Origin: a virus
Direction: 5' to 3' (one strand)
DNA: 21,114 nucleotides
IMG/VR virus record: IMGVR_UViG_3300020470_003412
Location: 1 to 21,114 of that record
Shown: positions 6,591 to 12,974 of the stretch, in pieces
How the letters are laid out: each line of letters begins with the position of its first letter
Position numbering within the stretch: the stretch's first letter is position 1
Translations under genes and position numbers: made by a program
The notes under the pieces: model-generated
Seen by the model: only the letters and a program-made list of their open reading frames with translations
Told to the model about the DNA's origin: nothing
Databases searched by the model: none

Positions 6591-8655
6591 GCTTGGGATC
6601 ATCGATAAGAAGGGGAAGGTGCTCAAGAAGATGGGAGACCTTGAAACAGAACAGGAGAAAAAGGCATACACTCTCCTTGACAGGGTAATCTGGAACATCA
6701 AGAAACTGATGTCCTTCATACCAGGCGGTGGATCAATGTTAGCTGGAGTCGCCGCCGCTACTGCCCTTTTGATGAAAGAAGAAACAGAAAGACTGGATGA
6801 CCAGAAGTATCTAAAGGAGTCATTCGATCACTATTCCAGTATAGACTACATGCCCGACTGGATGACTGAAGAAGTCATAAAGGCATTGTACGAAGCGGCG
6901 ATTGACGATAAGACAAACGAGGCTCTTCTCAAAAAACTATCTGACCTCTGGGACAAGTCCAAGATGGACCCAGATGTTTTCCGTGACGAGCTTGAAAAGG
7001 CAGGTATGGATGACGCATACTTGAGTAAGAACAATCTCAAGGCATTCGTACACTCCCTTATCGGTGATGAACCTTTGGACGAAACTCCAACAAACGCAGT
7101 AGGAACTGGCATGATAAAAGGAACGGATCAGTTCCCACCATTTAAAAGGAAAAAAGACATGAAAACAGAAGCAGTTGACAACTCTTTAAATCTTCTGTTT
7201 GAGAGTGAAGAATATTCTCAAATGGCTTTTGACGAAGTTAATGATTTCTGTACCAACTTTGGATTAGATCCTGCAGAACTCACAGAAGAGGAATACATTC
7301 ACCTCGTAGATTGTCTTGACACGTTTGCGAGAAACATGATCTCAGAGACATTGACTCTGACACAGACAACGATCATGACAGAAGATGACCATCACGAGAA
7401 AGACGCTAGTGGAGAACCAATACCTCACGATGACGCGGAAGGTGAAGAGGAAGTTGTAGAAGCCAAGAAAGGTAACTACGAACTCTACCACGACACAATG
7501 TCTGGGGCACTCCAACATGCACTTCAAGTCGCTCTGGACAAACACAAGTGGGAAGTCGATGCAGAAGACTGGTTCCAGAAAGTCAACATGGGACCGAAGA
7601 AACCATCTAAGGGTAAGACCAATTCCTACTCACTTTCAGGTTACGAATACCCATCTGGGAAACCAACTCGTAAGAGATTACACGCACAAGTCTATGCAAT
7701 GGATAGCGGTAAGTATGAGTTGAATATGTATGTTGAGGACAGGACACAAGGACAGGAAAGATTGATCACTGAAGGAACATGGGCTCTTCCCGATTCACCC
7801 GAAGACATCTCAGCGATTCAAAAGATTTTCCAGAAACCTATTCCTGCTAAACAAGCCGCTTCACAACTCTACTCGTATACAGGGGATGATGGTCTGTTTG
7901 ACGAAATCGATAGGATAGAAAAAGAAGATGGACCAAGAGCTGATGTCCGTCCTGCAGTCAAGAATTTCTTATCATCAAAGTTTGTCCAACAATACATGAA
8001 GAAAAAGAAACTCGATACACGTTGGGTCAAGAAACTGAAAGAAGAAGTCCTTGACGAAATGGCACCAATGAGTGCGTATGGTGGTGTCGGTAGTAACAGG
8101 ACAGGACTTGACAGACAGAAAATCGAGTTGATGGTTAAGAAAACAAAGATCCCTGCAGAAGTATTCCAAAAGGGAGATGACATAGTTTTACGTCACAAGA
8201 AATACGGAGACATTTATTACAATCAAAAATCTGACCAGTTCACATTTCCAAGTAAGACGGCCAAACCTCTCATGAAGGTATGGAAGAAACACACAGGTGA
8301 AAACTGGAAAGACGCTGTGCTCGGTAACAGGGTTATCGGTGGTGGGGCGGTAAAAATGTTCAACCTTATGAAAGAGAGTGTAGAGGATACAGGTACACCT
8401 ATCTTTGTTGTATCACCCGAAGTTTACGACCAATGTAAGTGGGGCCGTGAAAAATACCAACGCTGGAACAAGATAGTCGGTGAAGGTAAGGGTGAGAGTA
8501 AAATCATAGAATACGGAAAGAAATTTCCAGACAGACCAATTATAGTGAAAAATTCGAAGACCGAAGCAATGCAGTATTTGAGATTCGGTCAAATGAAGTC
8601 AAACTTGAAAGAACATTATTATGAGTACATTGGACTGGAACAAACCGCTGAATAA
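6499..8655 (+). CDS. Large composite T4-like phage protein (718 aa), probably virion-associated
   Basis: ATG 6499 is favoured by AAGGGA (6488-6493) five bases upstream; an ATG at 6508 is an alternative. Residues ~15-100 (KKMATPFEKTQAYKLGIID, EKKAYTLLDRVIWNIKKLM, then GGGSMLAGVAAATALLMKE) form a block I recall as a conserved unnamed marine T4-like family. It has one hydrophobic Gly/Ala-rich stretch that may touch membrane. Residues ~115-290 are helical and acidic, and an acidic His/Asp/Glu linker lies at ~290-320. Residues ~325-430 contain a second recurrent block (YELYHDTMSGALQHALQVAL, then GPKKPSKGKTNSYSL) also familiar from these phages. The C-terminal ~200 residues are basic and mixed alpha/beta. 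No catalytic motif is recognised. Its length suggests fusion of modules that may be separate elsewhere. Confidence 0.75.
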   Translation: MGLMTGAFNVATAFFFIKKMATPFEKTQAYKLGIIDKKGKVLKKMGDLETEQEKKAYTLLDRVIWNIKKLMSFIPGGGSMLAGVAAATALLMKEETERLDDQKYLKESFDHYSSIDYMPDWMTEEVIKALYEAAIDDKTNEALLKKLSDLWDKSKMDPDVFRDELEKAGMDDAYLSKNNLKAFVHSLIGDEPLDETPTNAVGTGMIKGTDQFPPFKRKKDMKTEAVDNSLNLLFESEEYSQMAFDEVNDFCTNFGLDPAELTEEEYIHLVDCLDTFARNMISETLTLTQTTIMTEDDHHEKDASGEPIPHDDAEGEEEVVEAKKGNYELYHDTMSGALQHALQVALDKHKWEVDAEDWFQKVNMGPKKPSKGKTNSYSLSGYEYPSGKPTRKRLHAQVYAMDSGKYELNMYVEDRTQGQERLITEGTWALPDSPEDISAIQKIFQKPIPAKQAASQLYSYTGDDGLFDEIDRIEKEDGPRADVRPAVKNFLSSKFVQQYMKKKKLDTRWVKKLKEEVLDEMAPMSAYGGVGSNRTGLDRQKIELMVKKTKIPAEVFQKGDDIVLRHKKYGDIYYNQKSDQFTFPSKTAKPLMKVWKKHTGENWKDAVLGNRVIGGGAVKMFNLMKESVEDTGTPIFVVSPEVYDQCKWGREKYQRWNKIVGEGKGESKIIEYGKKFPDRPIIVKNSKTEAMQYLRFGQMKSNLKEHYYEYIGLEQTAE

Positions 8656-8674
8656 TAATGTTGGAGAGGATGAT

Positions 8675-9010
8675 ATGGCTGAAGCTGAAATACAAACTGC
8701 TGCTACTAACCCGCATACACAGTTAGACGAGATAGCAGACGCTATTGATAGGGGTGTTCCCCCAGATTTAATTGTACACGAGGCCGAACTGGAAGAGTCA
8801 CGTAGACGAAGACAATTTGTCGCTAGGTTTACACTGTCATTGACCCAGATCGGTATTTTTATAATGATAATCACGATACTATTTTTCTTCCAGATCACAG
8901 ATGCATTTCGTGACCTGTTAAATATACTGGTCGGTGGATTTCTCGCCACCTTTACCAAAATAAGTGATTACTGGTTCAAAGCTGACACAGGAGATGAAGG
9001 TAAAAAATGA
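8675..9010 (+). CDS. Small membrane protein with one or two transmembrane helices (111 aa), holin-like in layout
   Basis: The frame is open from ATG 8621, inside the previous gene. ATG 8675 is preferred because GGAGAGG (8663-8669) stands 5 bases upstream, in the gap after the previous stop. The product has an acidic soluble N-terminus (~45 residues), a basic patch ESRRRRQFVARF, a strong hydrophobic helix (LSLTQIGIFIMIITILFFFQ), and a second weaker hydrophobic stretch (LLNILVGGFLATFTKISDYW) before a charged tail. Size, two hydrophobic segments and charged ends resemble small phage lysis proteins, but there is no sequence match I can name and no endolysin next to it. It ends in an ATGA overlap with the next gene. 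Confidence 0.65.
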   Translation: MAEAEIQTAATNPHTQLDEIADAIDRGVPPDLIVHEAELEESRRRRQFVARFTLSLTQIGIFIMIITILFFFQITDAFRDLLNILVGGFLATFTKISDYWFKADTGDEGKK

Positions 9011-10182
9011 GAACATATTCAACGCTAAAAGAACTTGAGGAAAACTCAAGCGAACTACCAGAGGGAATAGCTAATCATCCCATGTTGACTCCGATGTCAA
9101 AACTGGTGAAAGAATCTCCTGTCAATGACAAGAAGGTTCACGACGCAGGACATCGCGACGAAAAACTGCTAAAAAAGCACGATGAGGAGGGTGGGAAGTC
9201 CTCTGTAGAAAAAGACGCCTATCCACAAGATACCTCAGTGCCACCAGAGGCAAAAGACCTGAAGAACGTCAAAGTCAGTAAGAAGACCATACGGGCTGAC
9301 GAAAGATCGATGGACCAGAAGGAAGCTCAGGAAAAGGCGACAGTCAATTACGAAGAACTCCAACTTGAGAACTATCGTGTACTGGCCCGTAAGGGTATGG
9401 GTACGGAGTCTAAGAAGGATGCAAGAGTAGGTCTTGAACTCGACTTCTATGAGCCAAAACGTGGTGACAAACGTAGCGGTAAGATTACCAAAATGACTAG
9501 AGATGGGTATGAAGTTCAGGACGAGAAAGACAAGAAGAAATACAAGTTCAAGTTTTTCGATCCCAAGAACTACAAGAAACTCATGCAACAAGAAGTAGAA
9601 ATCGTAGAAGCGAAGGAGACAGATGGTTACTATGTCAAGTACGCTACTGCAAAGAGAGGTCCGATAAGCCAAGTCTACTTCAGTACGAAGGAACAGGCAG
9701 AAGGGTTCCTTCAACGTATTAACAAAATGGGGGCACGTGGGATCATCTCCGACAAGCCCACCAAAGGTGCGATCCCTATGGGACATAGTCAAGTTCGTCG
9801 CCAACAAGAGGTTGAGGTGGTTGAGGAAAACGCGGACATGGAAGAAGGTGCGTGGGATTCTGTCGATTGGAAAGCGATCTCAGACTTAGCCAGATCAAAC
9901 CCGAAGAAGTTCAAAAAGAAAAACGACTGGGTAGACTGGTTGAATACCAACGTAGCGAAGGACAACCCAGCCGCAGCGAAGAAGGCGGTACGAGCATGGG
10001 AGTCAATGGAACTACCAGAGATACTGGACTTCATTGAGGAACAGTGCAAATGTCAGGAACTATCGGTAAAGGTAGACGGACGTACCAAACAGTTCAAAGA
10101 AACAAGAAAACGTATTGAGTCGCGACTTGCAAGATTAAAAGAAAGACTCAGACAGGCTACAAAGGAATCATTCAAGAAATGA
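9007..10182 (+). CDS. Lys/Glu-rich multi-domain phage protein with small beta-barrel segment (391 aa)
   Basis: It starts at ATG 9007 within an ATGA overlap; GAAGG lies upstream. The N-terminus MRTYSTLKELEE resembles the T4 capsid-targeting peptide (T4 internal proteins begin MKTYQEFIAE) and includes LKE/LEE sequences matching the L/I-x-E rule for gp21 cleavage. Residues ~20-120 look disordered. Residues ~140-190 (VGLELDFYEPKRGDKRSGKI, then KKYKFKFFDPKNY) look like a small KOW/SH3-type barrel. Residues ~205-255 (YYVKYATAKRGPISQVYFS) are another alpha/beta unit. Residues ~285-335 contain Trp-rich helices (WDSVDWKAISDLARSNPKKF). The C-terminus is an Arg/Lys-rich coiled coil. I infer a possible internal head or DNA-associated protein; the family is not recognised. 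Confidence 0.7.
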   Translation: MRTYSTLKELEENSSELPEGIANHPMLTPMSKLVKESPVNDKKVHDAGHRDEKLLKKHDEEGGKSSVEKDAYPQDTSVPPEAKDLKNVKVSKKTIRADERSMDQKEAQEKATVNYEELQLENYRVLARKGMGTESKKDARVGLELDFYEPKRGDKRSGKITKMTRDGYEVQDEKDKKKYKFKFFDPKNYKKLMQQEVEIVEAKETDGYYVKYATAKRGPISQVYFSTKEQAEGFLQRINKMGARGIISDKPTKGAIPMGHSQVRRQQEVEVVEENADMEEGAWDSVDWKAISDLARSNPKKFKKKNDWVDWLNTNVAKDNPAAAKKAVRAWESMELPEILDFIEEQCKCQELSVKVDGRTKQFKETRKRIESRLARLKERLRQATKESFKK

Positions 10183-10385
10183 GAACCTACTATCTACTCT
10201 CACTAAGAGAGCGTGAACGAAAAAAACTATTGGGTGTATTAAACGAAAAGTTATCTGCTGACGCGACACAAAAAGACTATATCGATGATTTTTTAGATTC
10301 AGATGCTCCGCAGTTTAAGGGAAAGTCAAAGAAGAAAATCATAGGTATGGCCGTCGCGGCATACAGAGGACGGAAGAATGGCTGA
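10179..10385 (+). CDS. Small basic phage protein with conserved PQFKGKSKKK motif (68 aa)
   Basis: It starts in an ATGA overlap with the preceding gene and overlaps the next by 8 bases. The N-terminus (MRTYYLLSLRERERKKL) is again of the M-R-T-Y type. The C-terminal half (DDFLDSDAPQFKGKSKKKII, then GMAVAAYRGRKNG) matches a short motif I recall as widespread in marine T4-like phages, where D-x-P-Q/K-F-K-G-K-S-K-x-K...A-x-A-A-Y ends many small or appended domains. The function of that motif is not known to me. The protein is highly basic with no cysteines and no membrane segment. Tight coupling and the motif make it a real gene. Confidence 0.7.
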   Translation: MRTYYLLSLRERERKKLLGVLNEKLSADATQKDYIDDFLDSDAPQFKGKSKKKIIGMAVAAYRGRKNG

Positions 10386-10692
10386 TGAAAAACTCGTGCC
10401 AGGTGAAGAAGTGAGGAACGCGATAGTAGACGTAGAAGTCGTGAAGGTCAAGGTCGACCACATCGCATCTTCATTTGACAAACACGTATCTCAAAATATA
10501 GCTGACTTCAAAGAAGTTCATTCCCGATTGTCCAAACTCAGAGATGAGATAAACGAGGACATTGAGAATACTTGGAAAGAGGTCGACAGACTAAATCGGT
10601 GGAAGTGGATGTTTACAGGCATCCTACTGACACTCACGTTTGCGATGACACTCATGCAGACGTACGCATCATTTTTCGGAGCAATCAAATGA
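10378..10692 (+). CDS. Coiled-coil protein with C-terminal membrane anchor (104 aa)
   Basis: ATG 10378 lies inside the end of the upstream gene, with a purine-rich GAGGACGGAAG stretch just before it. Residues ~10-75 are a long charged coiled coil (VEVVKVKVDHIASSFDKHV, then RLSKLRDEINEDIENTWKEV). The basic/aromatic boundary RLNRWKWMF follows, and a single transmembrane helix (TGILLTLTFAMTLMQTYASF) ends near the C-terminus. This is the layout of a tail-anchored phage membrane protein, reminiscent of XhlA-like or spanin-adjacent proteins, but without sequence proof. The gene overlaps the next by 4 bases (ATGA). Together with the membrane protein at 8675-9010 it could form a lysis or superinfection-exclusion pair; that is inference. 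Confidence 0.65.
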   Translation: MADEKLVPGEEVRNAIVDVEVVKVKVDHIASSFDKHVSQNIADFKEVHSRLSKLRDEINEDIENTWKEVDRLNRWKWMFTGILLTLTFAMTLMQTYASFFGAIK

Positions 10693-11150
10693 AAACATTT
10701 TTAGAATACACCAGAGACCAGCAAGAAGAGGGTATCGGTGATACACTAAAGAAGGGTGTAAAATCCGTCGCTAAAGCGGGCGGTAACCTCATGAAGAAGG
10801 TAAAGGGTGATGGTAAGAAAGACAAAGGTCCAGGCTTGATGGACAAAATCAAGTCAGGAGCGAAGAAAGTCGTTCAGGCTGTAGGTCGTGAATTTCAAAA
10901 AGGAAAAGACGCCGCTAAAGCAGAACGACCACCTAAAGACAAAAAGGCAAAACAACAAGCCAAGGTAGACAAGGGTAAAGCGATGGGTATCTCAGAACTG
11001 GAACCTACAAAGAATGACGTAGACCAGACTGGTGATGCTTTCGAAAAGAAAGAGAAGGACGCAAAGATCAAAAAGAAGGAAGATGAAAGAGAAGAGGAAC
11101 AGCGTAAATTAGAAGCTGGATATGCTCCTCTCCCAGTAGACCAGCGGTAA
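10689..11150 (+). CDS. Very basic Lys-rich protein, candidate internal head protein (153 aa)
   Basis: The frame is open from 10572, but that upstream part is a shadow of the previous gene. ATG 10689 in an ATGA overlap gives the clean N-terminus MKTFLEYTRDQQEE. That N-terminus resembles the M-K-T-Y/F capsid-targeting peptide of T4 internal proteins. The rest is strongly basic, with repeated amphipathic KKGVKSVAKAGGNLMKKVKG-type segments up to residue ~100, then alternating Lys/Glu helices (EKKEKDAKIKKKEDEREEE). No cysteine, membrane segment or catalytic motif is seen. Composition and N-terminus fit a DNA-neutralising internal head protein; this is inference. It is the last gene before the promoter at 11152. 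Confidence 0.65.
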   Translation: MKTFLEYTRDQQEEGIGDTLKKGVKSVAKAGGNLMKKVKGDGKKDKGPGLMDKIKSGAKKVVQAVGREFQKGKDAAKAERPPKDKKAKQQAKVDKGKAMGISELEPTKNDVDQTGDAFEKKEKDAKIKKKEDEREEEQRKLEAGYAPLPVDQR

Positions 11151-11151
11151 C

Positions 11152-11179
11152 TTGACAAACACAAATTCTGTGTTATAAT
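11152..11179 (+). promoter_or_regulatory. Consensus sigma70-type promoter with extended -10, upstream of primase operon
   Basis: A perfect -35 hexamer TTGACA (11152-11157) and a perfect -10 hexamer TATAAT (11174-11179) are separated by 16 bases, with TGT directly before the -10 (extended -10). It starts right after the stop of the preceding gene, in the only gap of this part of the window. The expected transcription start (about 11186-11188) is only ~3-5 bases before the primase ATG at 11191, so the message would be leaderless or nearly so. It fits host-RNA-polymerase (early/middle) expression of primase, thyX and nrdJ. Confidence 0.8.
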
Positions 11180-11190
11180 GTTTCTATTTT

Positions 11191-12198
11191 ATGCTTTTCA
11201 TTGATGTCGAGTACGCCAGACGCCTAGGTGTACAACTCCGAAATTTCAAGGACAAGGGAAGGAACCTTTTCAACTTCTCTTGTCCACTCTGTGGCGATTC
11301 CAAAAAGAATAAAAGAAAGGCACGAGCCTACTTCTACGAGAAGAAAGGTGGTCTGTTTTTCAAGTGTCATAATTGTGGTCGAGGAACCACACTCTCCAAA
11401 CTAATCTCCCAAGTAGATTCTGCATTAGGTGAAGAATACAAAGTCGAAAAATTCAGACAAGGGTCTCACAATAACAACCCAGTGGAGAAACCCGCTGAGT
11501 CGGTCCAGCAGGCTGAACTGGCTAAGAAGGTGGAAGACAACTATATCGGTCTCAAGTCAGTCCACTCTCTCACCAACGATCACATAGCCTGGAACTTTTG
11601 TGAGAAGAGACTCCTACCCTATCCACCAAGGAAAGACTTGTACTTTGCTCCAAGGTTCAAGACATGGGTCCAGACCAAGTCAGACAACCCGCGGTATGCA
11701 GAACTTCAGGATGACGCCAGACTGGTGATCCCATTCTATGATGCGAATGGTAGACTGATTGCCTGTCAGGGACGGAGTCTGATGAAATCTACTATTCGGT
11801 ATTTGACAGTCAAGTTTGTAGAGGACGCACCAAAGGTATACGGGCTAGATCGGTGGGAACCACAACGTAGAACCTACGTAGTGGAAGGTCCATTGGACAG
11901 TCTATTCATCGACAACTGTCTAGCGGTAGCTGGTGCAGACCTTACGGAATTCAGTTTACTAAATAAGAAACTTACCACATTAGTGTTCGATAATGAACCT
12001 CGTAATCAAATCACTGTCAAGAAAATATCCTCAGCAATTGACAGAGGTTATGCGGTATTCATTCCCCCAGAACATTTCTCAGGTAAAGACATCAACGAAG
12101 CTATATTGAATGGACATCGAGGTATTCAAAGTATCATCGATGGAAACACTTTTGAAGGGGCTATTGCCTCGCTAAAACTATCGCAATGGAAGAAGTGA
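11191..12198 (+). CDS. DNA primase, T4 gp61-like (zinc ribbon + Toprim)
   Basis: It makes RNA primers for lagging-strand replication, working with a replicative helicase. The N-terminal zinc ribbon uses C31 and C34 (CPLCGDSKKNKRKARAYF) and C59 and C62 (FFKCHNCG). The Toprim catalytic fold has E232 in YVVEGPLDSLFID and the acidic pair at VFDNE (D267, E269). Length (335 aa) is close to T4 gp61 (342 aa), and marine T4-like primases have the same CP-CGDS opening. No other in-frame start fits. There is no Shine-Dalgarno sequence, consistent with the promoter placing the RNA start just before ATG 11191. It overlaps thyX by 13 bases and begins the nucleotide/replication operon. Confidence 0.88.
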   Translation: MLFIDVEYARRLGVQLRNFKDKGRNLFNFSCPLCGDSKKNKRKARAYFYEKKGGLFFKCHNCGRGTTLSKLISQVDSALGEEYKVEKFRQGSHNNNPVEKPAESVQQAELAKKVEDNYIGLKSVHSLTNDHIAWNFCEKRLLPYPPRKDLYFAPRFKTWVQTKSDNPRYAELQDDARLVIPFYDANGRLIACQGRSLMKSTIRYLTVKFVEDAPKVYGLDRWEPQRRTYVVEGPLDSLFIDNCLAVAGADLTEFSLLNKKLTTLVFDNEPRNQITVKKISSAIDRGYAVFIPPEHFSGKDINEAILNGHRGIQSIIDGNTFEGAIASLKLSQWKK

Positions 12199-12974
12199 AA
12201 ATACACGACCACGGCTTTGTCCGTCTGGTCGATCATATGGGAACCGATGAGTCCATAGAGAATGCGGCTCGTATCTCTTATGGTGACGGCACGCGAAAGA
12301 AGTCCGAAACTGAGGGACTTCTCCGATACCTTATGCGTCACCGACATACATCTCCATTTGAGATGTGTGAAGTTGTCTTTCATCTCAAGTTACCTATTTT
12401 CGTGATGAGACAACTTGTACGACACAGGACGGCATCGTTGAATGAATATAGCGGTCGGTACTCAGTAATGAGCGATGACTTCTATGTTCCAAGTAGAGAA
12501 TATCTTAGAAAGCAATCAGCAACGAACAAACAAGGTAGGTCAGATGAGTTGGCAGACAAGGGTGGGTTACTACAATACGAATACAATCGTTCCCACGATG
12601 GAAGTCATACCGCATACCAAAACCTACTAAGAGAAGATGTGTCAAGGGAAATTGCACGGGCCGTGCTCCCTGTATCAAATTATACTGAAGTTGTATGGAA
12701 GAGTGATTTACATAACTTTTTTCACATGGTCAAGTTACGTAGTGACGCACATGCACAACAAGAAATAAGAGACTACTCAGATGCCATGTATGAAATGGTA
12801 AAACCTCTCTTTCCGATTTCCTGTAAAGCTTTCGAAGATTATGTTCTCAATAGTGTGAGTTTTTCGCAAGAGGAATTGCGAATAATCAAAGACCAATTGG
12901 ATGGATCTTGGACTATGGACAACTATAGTCTAAGTAAACGAGAACGAACAGAATTTTTGGAGAAGCTAAAATGA
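12186..12974 (+). CDS. thyX: Flavin-dependent thymidylate synthase ThyX
   Basis: ThyX makes dTMP from dUMP using FAD, NADPH and methylene-tetrahydrofolate. The signature RHRxxSxNExSxRY is intact as RHRTASLNEYSGRYS (residues 79-93). Typical flanking elements are present: AARISYG at ~28-33, RHRHTSPFEMCEVVFHLKLP (51-70), and the C-terminal LHNFFHMVKLRSDAHAQQEI carrying the Arg/His residues of the nucleotide/folate site. Length (262 aa) is in the normal range. ATG 12186 lies inside the end of the primase gene; no strong ribosome site is visible, so coupled re-initiation is likely (GTG 12195 is an in-frame alternative). The gene ends in an ATGA overlap with nrdJ, so the two dNTP-supply enzymes are co-translated. 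Confidence 0.95.
   Translation: MEEVKIHDHGFVRLVDHMGTDESIENAARISYGDGTRKKSETEGLLRYLMRHRHTSPFEMCEVVFHLKLPIFVMRQLVRHRTASLNEYSGRYSVMSDDFYVPSREYLRKQSATNKQGRSDELADKGGLLQYEYNRSHDGSHTAYQNLLREDVSREIARAVLPVSNYTEVVWKSDLHNFFHMVKLRSDAHAQQEIRDYSDAMYEMVKPLFPISCKAFEDYVLNSVSFSQEELRIIKDQLDGSWTMDNYSLSKRERTEFLEKLK

Noticed and set aside
9235-9807. 190-codon minus-strand ORF opposite the Lys/Glu-rich gene
   Set aside because: It is antisense to a coherent plus-strand gene, has no good ribosome site, and its composition (Leu/Phe/His/Cys-rich) is what antisense of Lys/Glu codons gives. All other real genes are on the + strand.
10572-10688. N-terminal extension of the basic protein back to 10572
   Set aside because: This stretch codes for the coiled-coil/membrane protein in another frame; ATG 10689 in an ATGA overlap gives the natural start.
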